Below, one piece after another: positions 42,788 to 51,432 of a stretch of 64,000 nt of DNA. The notes below the pieces were generated by a model. That model worked only from the letters and a program-made list of their open reading frames with translations, searched no databases and was not told the origin of the DNA. Both the position numbers and the translations under genes were made by a program. The stretch covers positions 592,621,793 to 592,685,792 of the forward strand of contig NC_053390.1 in the NCBI RefSeq assembly GCF_905171765.1, written 5' to 3'. Each line of letters opens with the position of its first letter. The first letter of the stretch is position 1. The DNA is from Bufo bufo. Lineage: Eukaryota > Chordata > Amphibia > Anura > Bufonidae.

Positions 42788-43057
42788 CAAAAGTCGAGGA
42801 TGAACAGCACTCCTTAGTATAAGTATAGTTGGTGATCGTCTCCAGGGGGGTGGTAAAATCCCCCAAAGGTAGTATGAACAATAAAGATGAAAAAATAGAA
42901 ATAAAAAAATGGAGACAGCATGTCCAAACTTGTGGAATTTAAATCCAGATGCTTGACAAAGGCTTCCTTAAGCCGAAACGTTGCATCTGGATTTAAATTC
43001 CACAAGTTTGGACGTGCTGTCTCGTTTTTTTTTTGGTTTTTTTTCATCTTTATTGTC
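42788..43057 (+). mobile_element. 270-bp palindromic insertion with hammerhead-like core (PLE-derived non-autonomous element)
   Basis: Flanked by a perfect 14-bp duplication, AACACACCAGAAAG, at 42774-42787 and 43058-43071. The right two thirds (42878-43057) form one hairpin with arms of about 74 bp, for instance GGAATTTAAATCCAGATGC against GCATCTGGATTTAAATTCC. The 30-base apex has the layout of the PLE hammerhead motif. The left ~90 bp are single-copy. It has no coding capacity, so it must have been moved in trans. Confidence 0.75.
42945..42992 (+). ncRNA. Decayed hammerhead-like motif at the apex of the palindrome
   Basis: Apex order: TTGACAA, A, GGCTT-CCTT-AAGCC (stem II, 5 bp), GAAAC, GTT, then the long arm. 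The long inverted arms take the place of stem I, and ACGT would be a self-complementary stem III. The core TTGACAA differs from CTGANGA at two positions, so cleavage is unlikely in this copy, but the architecture parallels 28352-28396. Confidence 0.5.
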
Positions 43058-43555
43058 AACACACCAGAAAGGTCAGAGATAAAATTGTGGAGAAGTGTAA
43101 AGCAGGGTTATGTTATAAAAAAAAATATATTCCCAGCTCTGAACATCTCATGGAGCACTGTTCAATTCAAGAAAGAAATCCTTTTTAGTGGGATTTGAAA
43201 TATAATTATGAAATCTATTTACATATTTTCAGTTTCTACACGGTATAAAATGGAAGAAGTATGGCACAACTGCAAACCTATCAAGAAATGGCCGTCCACC
43301 TAAACTGAGAGCTCAGGCGAGGAGAGCATTAATTAAAGTAGCCAAGATGCCTATGGTCACTCTGGAGGAGTTGCAGAGATCCCCAGCTCAGGTGGGAGAA
43401 TCTGGTCGCAGGATAACTATTATTTGTGTACTCCACAAATCCAGCCTTTATAGAAGAATGGCAAGAAAAAGCCATTTTGAAAGCAAGCCATAAGAAGATC
43501 TGCTTGCAGTTGGCCACAAGCCATGTAAGGGACACAGCAAACATGTAGACGAAGG

Positions 43556-43672
43556 TGCTCTGGTCAGATAAAACCAAAGTTGAACTTTTTGGTCTAAATG
43601 CAAAACGCCAGCAACAACCCTAAATATATAGCCAGAGCTACAATGGAATGGTTTAGATCAAAGCATAATTAT
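43556..43672 (+). pseudogene. Tc1-B transposase remnant around the first catalytic Asp
   Basis: LWSDKTKVELFGLNAKR can be read near 43558-43610 (SD-T corresponds to the first catalytic Asp region). It is followed after a deletion by ATMEWFRSKH-like sequence near 43640. The second catalytic block is deleted and the glutamate block lies on the other half (about 34690-34750, minus strand). Non-functional. Confidence 0.65.
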
Positions 43673-43673
43673 A

Positions 43674-43822
43674 CACTCACCTAAAGAATTATTAGGAACA
43701 CCTGTTCTATTTCTCATTAATGCAATTATCTAGTCAACCAATCACATGGCAGTTGCTTCAATGCATTTAGGGGTGTGGTCCTGGTCAAGACAATCTCCTG
43801 AACTCCAAACTGAATGTCATTT
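43674..43822 (+). mobile_element. Tc1-C, 5' end (plus strand)
   Basis: TA then CACTCACCTAAAGAATTATT at 43674, the same terminus as 34760, but followed here by the 5' non-coding interior (TCTAGTCAACCAATCACATGGCAG and GACAATCTCCTGAACTCCAA). It ends around 43822 before the transposase start. Together with 34760-35538 it makes two parts of one element, missing roughly 300 bp between them. Confidence 0.8.
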
Positions 43823-44395
43823 CATGCAGTCCTTTTCTGGCCTGGATCTTTTAGCATGAAAGACAGTCTTGCTTAACTATTTCATTCAGGACATCATTCT
43901 GGAAAAAACTAGGCAGTGTGTGACTCTTCTGCGGTCATTTTTTTATCTAGGCCTATCAATAGAACAATAGAGTTGTCATGCTGGTATTCTAATTCAACAG
44001 CTAGTAATATGAGGATTACTTTGCAGATAACATATTCTTACCTAAACAGTAAACCGACAGTGAATTACTTATCTATTTAGAAGGGCTTATAATTTCTGCT
44101 GACGAATACTGAGGTTAAAACAATATCCCTTTTGGATGGAAGTGTCACTTTAAACAGTAATTACCATTTTATAAAACTTTTGCTATGTCATAGTTAAATG
44201 TATGAAGCTTTGATCAGTGGGGGTCCAGGGGCTAAGAAAACCACCAATTGCTAAAATTAAAGGGCTGAAGTGCTAAATGAGCACTGTGCCCCTTTAGCTT
44301 TGATAAACTCTGCTCTGCCAAGTGCGTGGTGTACAGGAAGGTGCCTTTATTATATCTTAAAACAAACGCACAGTTATTGATGTTAGTTTGAAGAC
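43823..44395. other. Unassigned DNA
   Basis: No gene or repeat end recognised. In the inversion model this is the original flank beyond the second breakpoint. L1-B 3' sequence, which might be expected here, was not recognised. Confidence 0.45.
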
Positions 44396-44399
44396 TTAA

Positions 44400-44845
44400 A
44401 GGGAACCTGTCATGTGGATATTTGATTATAATCTAACAAATTATATACAATCATTAACTACTAAAAAGTGCCTTAGATGTATTCACTTAATGGTGTGACA
44501 GATGGTTACCTCATAATATACACACAAAGATGCGACATGTCGCATGCTAATGAGCTGATTTGAGTCCAGCGTGATGTCAGTGAGTCCAGCGTTTTTTTTA
44601 TTCAGAGCTATAGCCCCTCCCCTGCCCACCTGTGCTGATTCATATGGAAAATAACTGTCAATCAGCAGCAGGTTGGCGGGGAGAGTCAGGAGCTCATGAA
44701 TATTCAGGACTCATCATTATGAGCTGGATGTTGGCAGATTGACTGGGTCAATTAAAGAAAGTGACCCAGCATTTTGCCAAGAGAATCAGTCACTTATTTA
44801 TGTTGCCCTTAGTTAGGACACCATAAAACTGGTGACAGGTTCCCT
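44400..44845. mobile_element. TTAA MITE 1
   Basis: Inverted ends AGGGAACCTGTCA and TGACAGGTTCCCT with TTAA outside at 44396-44399 and 44846-44849. The interior is non-coding. TTAA duplication points to piggyBac- or Kolobok-type mobilisation. Confidence 0.85.
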
Positions 44846-44849
44846 TTAA

Positions 44850-45180
44850 AGGGCTTCTGTCATCAAGAACATAGTTATTAAACTAGCTGACTTTAAACAA
44901 TTGCTAATGTTAGCTGAAGCTAACATTCATTGTCCCTTCTTTCTATGTAACTTGGTTTTTGTGAAAAATTTACTTTTATTTTTCGCCCTCAGCATGCTGA
45001 TTGACAGGGCCAAGCAGGATGATGTGAACACTCAATCAGCATGATGAGGATGTGGATAGAGCAGGGAGAACAGAGCCTCTAGGAGTATGGGCAACACCCC
45101 ATACTAGAGGCTCATTTGCATAAAACAAAAGTTCATTTTTCAGACAGTTTAATAAGCATGTTCCTGATGACAGAATCCCT
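44850..45180. mobile_element. TTAA MITE 2
   Basis: Inverted ends AGGGCTTCTGTCATCA and TGATGACAGAATCCCT, with TTAA at 44846-44849 and 45181-45184. It shares the left TTAA with MITE 1. The ends resemble those of MITE 1 in layout but not in full sequence. Non-coding. Confidence 0.85.
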
Positions 45181-45253
45181 TTAACTCAAAGTCTGCTGTG
45201 TGATTATGGCTATGAATAAACATACTGTTAACAAAAGATCCTTTACAGAAATG

Positions 45254-45595
45254 TAAAGGTGCTTTCCAGAAGTAGAATATCTGGATAGGTCAATATCTGA
45301 TCACTGGAGTTCTGACACCTGGCTCCCCTGCAGATCATCTGTTTGAAGAGGCAGCAAAAATAATATTGTTTAGCAGCTGCGCTTGGCATTCTAGCCTAGG
45401 CCCATTCGCTTGAATCAGACTGAGCTGCACATAGGCTATGTGATCAATGAATGTGATGTCACTGCCTAGGAAGACGCTGCAGCTCTCAATAGAGGACCGC
45501 AAACTCTTCAAATAGCTATTCAGTGGTGGTGCTGGCAGTTGGACCCCCAACCAATCGGAAAATTGAAGACCTATCCTAAGGATAGGTCAACAATG
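45254..45595. repeat. Dispersed repeat with GGATAGGTCA ends
   Basis: CTGGATAGGTCAATATCTGATCACTGG on the left and CCTATCCTAAGGATAGGTCAACAAT on the right resemble a very common frog interspersed repeat, by family memory. No clear target duplication. The minus-strand frame at 45335-45550 is not credible. Confidence 0.45.
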
Positions 45596-46694
45596 TTATA
45601 CTCCTAGAAATTTACTTTAATATAAAATGTCTCCTACATGTATTGACAAATGGAACAAAAAGCACGCTGTATTAATGAGAATATACTCATACTAATATTT
45701 TATTGAGCACACATGGGTGAAATGCATATTAAGTCAAAGTTGTAGCTTAATTAAATGATTTTCCTATTAAATTGGCTTAACTGGCATAGCTTTTATTTAA
45801 CTTACAGATTTTATATTTTAATGATAGTTTTAGAGTGGTTTCACATATTGCTTTCTTAGGAAATATACAGTGCTTTTGCTGCATTTTTCCTAAAATAAAT
45901 TCAAAGCATTTTTAATAGCCAAACATGAAAAAGCATAAGTGTGATTAATAATAAAAATGTATTTGAAATGTATTATAAAAGAATTCCTAAGTATAATCAC
46001 ATTTTATAAAATAAAACATTGACAAGTGTTTCTTACTATTGCTGTCCTTTAAATGAAAAATCGTCATTTTAAAATTTTTACAATTTACTTCTTCCAAGGG
46101 TAATAGGTGCAGAATCAGTTGTTGAGTAATATTTAAAACATTGTTTCTTCCATCCTTGTAAAATTAGTTCTCCTGAAGGAATAAAATAGTTAAGGTAAAT
46201 GTTTAAATATTAAAAAGCTATTTCCAGAGGTGACTAGGAAATGAAACATGTTGGCTCATGGCCGAATGTAAAGATGTGACATGAATAGTGGATTAAATGG
46301 CCAAATGAGCTTTAAGACATCATTTTTTGAAGACTTTCAAAGTAATGGATAAAATAGGCTCACCATTTAGAATAGACCAAAATAAAAAAAATAAAATGAT
46401 ATAAGATTTATAAACATTTAAAACTAGTCAAATTTTGTTTAATATTTCTCCATTTTCTAAACACATTTTTTATATCTTAAAAATATTCTTATGTCTTAAT
46501 GATGCCATAGTAATATTACAGTTTGCATGTTTTTAGAACACCAGTGAAATAATCCATATAATATTTTACATATTTTACTGTACCTCGTCATAGTTATTTA
46601 GCTGGGAATTTAGTAGCCACCAAGATCAAATAAACATTAAATGTCCTATTAGCTGTAATCAGTTATTTGTCTTTTACGTGTTACCATTATGTGA

Positions 46695-46728
<34 letters not shown>

Positions 46729-47396
46729 TTAAAAAGTGATGTACAATGAGTTAAAAGTAACACAGTTAGAATAGTGACATACAATTAAAACCAGGTACAA
46801 TACTATACAATAAGCATGAGATGGGAATTCCCTGCTTATACATATGCCTACAATCTAGCAGTAATTGGGGCAATACAATAAGAGCAAGGATACTACATAA
46901 TACATATCAGTTCTTGACTCCTGACTATTATAGTATATAATACTGAACCAGCCAAGAGCAAGAAACAAGATTTAGTACTATGGGTATACAAGAGTAGACT
47001 CATATCAGACCAGATGCCCAGTGGATTACTGGAGTTCTCTTTGAATGTTGTTGGTGCAGATATTGCAAGGTAAAGACTAAGTGATGATAGTGGAGATAGC
47101 TACAGATATATTCTTCCTTACTTTTGCTCTTCTCTTAACATGGTCTCAGATGTGTAGCATAAGATTATAAGCATTTTTTAAAAATAATATAGAAATCGGA
47201 GTGCACTCTGCTTATGGTGGGAGGTGGGAGAACTTTAAACTGCTGTATGGGCACATTGGCAGGCTTCAGATTTTTGGGCATCATATTTGCAGAGCTCTTG
47301 AGACACCAGTACATTTGGAAACTAAGCCCTTCAAGTAATTCAGCTTGGGTTATAGTGATTGGCTTGATCCCAAAGGTGTTTAATTTTTTTTATTTT
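45596..47396. other. AT-rich DNA without recognised gene
   Basis: About 1.8 kb, one of the few stretches in the window with little obvious transposon content. No exon-like frame with splice signals was convincing. It contains an ATT microsatellite at 46697-46728. From about 46740 the phrase ATTCCCTGCTTATACATATGCCTACAATCTAG resembles old LINE-derived filler. Confidence 0.45.
46697..46728 (+). repeat. (ATT)n microsatellite
   Basis: About ten uninterrupted ATT/TTA units in AT-rich DNA. Confidence 0.9.
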
Positions 47397-47398
47397 TG

Positions 47399-47989
47399 AC
47401 GCAGCCGGACACTTCCTCTGCCAGTCAGGGGAATGTCAGCTCCGGTAAGCAGGGGACCAGGAGAGCAGGGCAGGCCAGACAGGTGCTGGTAGTGGGAGAC
47501 TCAATTCTTTGGGGAACAGATAGGGAAATCTGTCACAAAGACCATGATCGCCGAACAGTGTGCTGTCTTCCTGGCGCTAGAGTTCGACACATCGCGGATC
47601 AGGTTGACAGATTACTGGGAGGGGCTGGAGAAGATCCAGCGGTCATGGTCCATATCGGAACCAATGACAAAGTTAGGGGTAGGTGGAGAGTCCTTAAAAA
47701 TTATTTCAGGGATTTAGGTCAAAAGCTTAGGGCAAGGACCTCAAAGGTAGTATTTTCCGAAATACTGCCTGTACCACGGGCCACACAAGAAAGGCAGCGG
47801 GAGATTAGGGAAATTAACAAGTGGCTCAAGAACTGGTGTAGGATGGAGGGGTTTGGGTTCCTGGAGAACTGGGCCAACTTCTCTGTCGTCTACAGGCTCT
47901 ATCGTAGGGACGGGCTGCACCTCAATGGGGAAGGGGCAGCTGTGTTGGGGAAGAAGATGGCTAGAAGGTTGGAGGAGTGTTTAAACTAG
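47399..47989 (+). CDS. CR1-2 ORF1, C-terminal SGNH/GDSL esterase domain (partial)
   Basis: About 196 codons, no ATG at the open end, so it is 5'-truncated. It shows the SGNH blocks VLVVGDSIL (catalytic Ser), PGARVRHIADQ (Gly block), MVHIGTND (Asn block) and RRDGLHLNGEGA (Asp and His). ORF1 of many CR1 elements carries an esterase of this kind, thought to act on lipids or acylated targets during element trafficking. All four blocks are intact. The upstream zinc-finger-like part of ORF1 is missing. ORF2 starts 85 bp further on. Confidence 0.9.
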   Translation, partial: TQPDTSSASQGNVSSGKQGTRRAGQARQVLVVGDSILWGTDREICHKDHDRRTVCCLPGARVRHIADQVDRLLGGAGEDPAVMVHIGTNDKVRGRWRVLKNYFRDLGQKLRARTSKVVFSEILPVPRATQERQREIREINKWLKNWCRMEGFGFLENWANFSVVYRLYRRDGLHLNGEGAAVLGKKMARRLEECLN

Positions 47990-48074
47990 GGACTGGGGGG
48001 AGGGTAATTACACTATAGAAGGGGAAGATAGTGCAGATAGAGACCGGGGGCAAGGTAGTGGGACTGGGGGAGGA

Positions 48075-49375
48075 ATGGAAGGAGGGACTAGAACAGTTCA
48101 GAAGGAAAGGTGTAGGGTAAAAAATATACATAAACCTCTCAAATGTATGTATACTAATGCCAGAAGCCTGACTAATAAAACTGGTGAACTGGAATTAGTG
48201 ATGTGTGAGGAGGACTATGACATAGTGGGAATAACTGAGACATGGCTGGATGATAGCTATGACTGGGCGGTTAATGTACAAGCTTACAGTCTGTTTAGAA
48301 AGGATGGTCAAAACCGGAGAGGGGGAGGGGTCTGCCTTTATGTAAAGTCCTGTCTAAAGCCCACACTCCGTGAAGATATAAGTGAGGGACATGAACATGT
48401 GGAGTCACTGTGGGTAGAGATACATGGAGCTAAAAACAACAATAAATTACTAATAGGAGTCTACTATAAACCACCTAATATACCAGAGTCCACAGAAAAT
48501 CTACTACTAAATGAGATAGACTAGGCGGCAAATCATAATGAGGTGGTTATTATGGGGGACTTCAACTACCCAGATATAGACTGGGAAACTGAAACTTGTA
48601 TATCTCATAAAGGAAACAGATTCTTGGCAATAACCAAAGACAATTATCTCTCCCAACTGGTTCAGGACCCGACTAGAGGGACGGCCGTACTGGACTTAAT
48701 ATTAACCAAAAGACCTGACAGAACAACAGATGTGCAGGTTGGGGGACACCTGGGAAATAGTGACCATAAAGTAATAACCTTCCAATTATCATTCAAAAGA
48801 GCGTTTCTACAGGGAGGAACAAAAATACCAAACTTCAAAAAAGCTAAATTTTGCCAACTAAGAGAGGCCATAGGCCTAACTAACTGGGACAAAGTCCTCA
48901 AAAATAAAAATACAGCCACAAAATGGGATATCTTTAAAAACATCCTAAAATCTCATTGTGAGAGGTACATACCGTATGGGAATAAACGGTTAAGGAACAA
49001 AAAGAAACCAATGTGGATAAACAGAACTGTAAAGAAAGCAATAAATGAAGAAAAGAAAGCATATAAAACACTAAAACAGGAGGGTAGCACGGAAGCACTG
49101 AAAAACTATAAGGAAAAAAAACAGAACATGTAAAAAACAAATAAAAGCGGCCAAACTAGAGACCGAGCGATTAATTGCCAAAGAGAGTAAAACTAACCCT
49201 AAAATGTTCAATTATATAAATGTTAAAAAGTATAAATCTGAAGGTGTCGGCCCTTTAAAGAGTAATGAGGGGGGATTCGCAGAGAGTGACGAGGAGAAAG
49301 CAAAGCTGTTAAATATTTTTTTCTCCACTGTATTCACTGAGGAATATAAACTGTCAGATGAAATGCTGAATGTTT
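48075..49375 (+). pseudogene. CR1-2 ORF2, endonuclease part, one stop and one frameshift
   Basis: The AP-like endonuclease starts near 48120: KCMYTNARSLTNKTGELE, IVGITETWL, RGGGVCLYVK and GVYYKPPN, then TAG at 48522-48524. After the stop the same frame continues with VVIMGDFNYPDIDW, GTAVLDLILT and NSDHKVI, the catalytic end. A second defect, a one-base change in an A8 run near 49115, moves the frame before KKQIKAAKLE. The frame then reads to NIFFSTVFTEEYKLSD at about 49360. The RT is absent here. Catalytic Asn, Asp and His motifs are intact, but the copy cannot make full ORF2. Confidence 0.9.
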
Positions 49376-51230
49376 AAATAAATTTGCCATTAAAAGTGTC
49401 CTGTCTGATCGGGAGCTAGCTGCTGAGCAGAGAAGACGCAGCTTAGAGGAGCTCTGCAAACAGATTGAGAAACCTGATTATATTTCAATTTATTTGAGTC
49501 TGATCCTACTAAAAAATACTGATTCTGATACTGAGCACCGCCTGGAACCCAGGGAACCAACTTTTATGGTGCTTTGAGGAGGCTTTGTGTTGCGGCCTAC
49601 ACCTCATCCGGAAACACGGGACTCTCTTTTGGCGCCCGACCTCAATATAGGCTGATTTCTGTCACCTCCCGGCGCCTCGGCTGTTAAAGAACACCAACGG
49701 TCCCTTAGACTGCCCTAACAGCGGCAAAGACCCTCTGTGTAAGAGGATCGTGGAGCGAAGTGTCCTGCCTGGAGCGCTCAACATCTGACGGCCAGCCGCC
49801 CCAAGGTGGCCGGTCAACAAGCTCAGTGCTGATAAGATCGGGACCTGAAAGCTGCAGGAGCCGAGAGCTGGAGCTGTCGTCGGCCGGGAGAACAAGAGAA
49901 CCGTTGCGCTACACTGAGAGTTCTCTACAAGTGCCTAAGACTATACAAGGCACCCGAAAAGGTAAAGAACCACCCGCTCTGTACTCACACTCCACAGAGC
50001 TGACTGCCGCTTATATTCCACTGGCGGTCAGAACTTCCAGGACGCCGACGATCCGCTGCTAAAGAGGGAGATAGTCTGCAGAGGCGCTGGACCCGGAGCT
50101 GTCACAGGGACCGACGCCGTGAGATTGCTATCAGGGTCGTAAGAGGATTGCTGCAAATACAGGAGAAACAGCTGTCTAGTCTACGCAGCTCCCGCTTATC
50201 ACCGGAGTGTAATAGATTCAAGTGCCGGGACATAGATATAACGGACAGCTCTCCTTAAACCCTTGTGATCTCTGTAGCCACAGGATACCGTTCTGGGGAT
50301 ACTTTATATGATCGCGAAATAACCGCATTGCCGAGGAGGTCCAGCTGCAATACCACAACTGAGAACTACAACTTCAGCGCAACGGAGGTTCTACTGCTGA
50401 CTGAAGCTGCACCGCTGAAAAGTTTAAAACTCTCATCACTGATCCCCGGTGACTACTGCTAACATCTACCCCGTTTGGAGACCTTCCCGAGGTCATAGGA
50501 CAGCTCTGTCCCGAAGTTACCAGTGAGGCCTAGCGGAGGAGGAATCCCCGACCTGGATTTGAACAAAGGTGCGGTGGAAAACAGAACATCGCTCCTGCCC
50601 TAGTCCGGACCAACTACAGCACAGCAGGTTAAGCTGCATTCAGATCTGTGTGACTGCTAATTTCACTCCGACCAGACTTGGAGGAGATCACCCCGGACCG
50701 GAACGCCAGCCCAGGCCTTCATAGAAGGAAGACCACGGCCTGAAGTTCTAATACAATCGCACAGCGCTGAAGAAGATCTACACATACGGAGCCGGCGGTC
50801 ACCCCCTATAATCCCCCCCCTGTGATCGGAGGGGTCAATCCTCACTAAGCTACCGTGCGGAGACCCATCACAAGCACCGCAATTCAAGTTGCCGCCATGA
50901 ACGGCACTCACCTAGGCAGCGTGGGGACCCGTCATCTTGCTCTGCAGGAAGGAGCCGGTAAGAGCTCTGTTTTTTTTTCCCTGCTATCATTCTGTATAGT
51001 TGCCCGGCACTGCAGCGATCGTTTTATTAACAGTCGCAGACATAGCGACAGGCTTCCCCAGCAAATAGCAATCACCCCCCCCTAACCCCACATACCGGCA
51101 TAGATAAGGTAGCAGTGACTGAGGGGCCTCCTAACCTTCATATCTCCAAAGCCAAGCTGTATTCACCTCCACTGAAGACATAGCCTTAATTTTTCCTGGA
51201 CTTCCACATTCAATACAGGAGATCTATTCT
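49376..51230 (+). mobile_element. L1-D 5' leader, first part
   Basis: GC-rich sequence following the broken CR1, without convincing long reading frames (the 100-codon frame at 49760-50062 has no known domain). It joins across L1-C to 57807-58289 through the shared 15-bp duplication, so the leader of L1-D is about 2.3 kb. It has features of a promoter region (GC-rich, CpGs, GCCGCCATG near 50891). The start of L1-D at about 49376 is inferred only from the loss of CR1 similarity. Confidence 0.55.
51216..51230 (+). repeat. Target-site duplication of L1-C, left copy
   Basis: CAGGAGATCTATTCT, identical to 57792-57806. It is followed directly by the T20 run, i.e. the L1-C poly(A) tail on the other strand. 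Confidence 0.92.
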
Positions 51231-51262
<32 letters not shown>

Positions 51263-51432
51263 ATTTTACTTTTAGAAAACCGTACAATCAATACATAAGC
51301 CAATCTCTGTCATGATAATATATCCAATGTAACAGTCATATAACATCATTATATCCCCCACCACCACCCCTTGGCTGTCGTCCCCTCCGTTCAGTTAATG
51401 TATGATAGTCTCAAAAATTAAATAATGTATAA

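Larger units (their letters stand above)
42405..43671 (+). mobile_element. Tc1-B, 5' half (plus strand)
   Basis: The left terminal repeat begins near TAGTGCTTGAAAAATTATTCA (42405) and matches the end at 33536. It contains CACCCACAAACTTAAATGTATTTTATT and, after 42600, the 5' UTR and degraded N-terminal transposase (HTH region, then ALWSDKTKVELFGLNAK, near 43556-43605). An internal deletion follows. It stops at AAGCATAAT before a TA at 43672-43673. A 270-bp palindromic insertion splits it at 42788-43057. Confidence 0.8.
47397..49375 (+). mobile_element. CR1-2: 5' half of a CR1 LINE
   Basis: The copy carries the end of ORF1 (SGNH esterase) and the endonuclease part of ORF2, then stops at about 49375, where the L1-D leader begins. 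The rest of this CR1 would lie beyond L1-D, outside the window, if L1-D was inserted into it. The 5' border at about 47397 follows a T-rich stretch. Confidence 0.85.

Noticed and set aside
45596..47396. Possible host gene exons in the least repetitive stretch
   Set aside because: No frame with plausible codon use, splice sites or known domain could be supported by eye.
49760..50062. 100-codon frame in the L1-D leader as an ORF0-like gene
   Set aside because: No domain, composition follows the GC-rich leader, and no comparison copy is available to show conservation.
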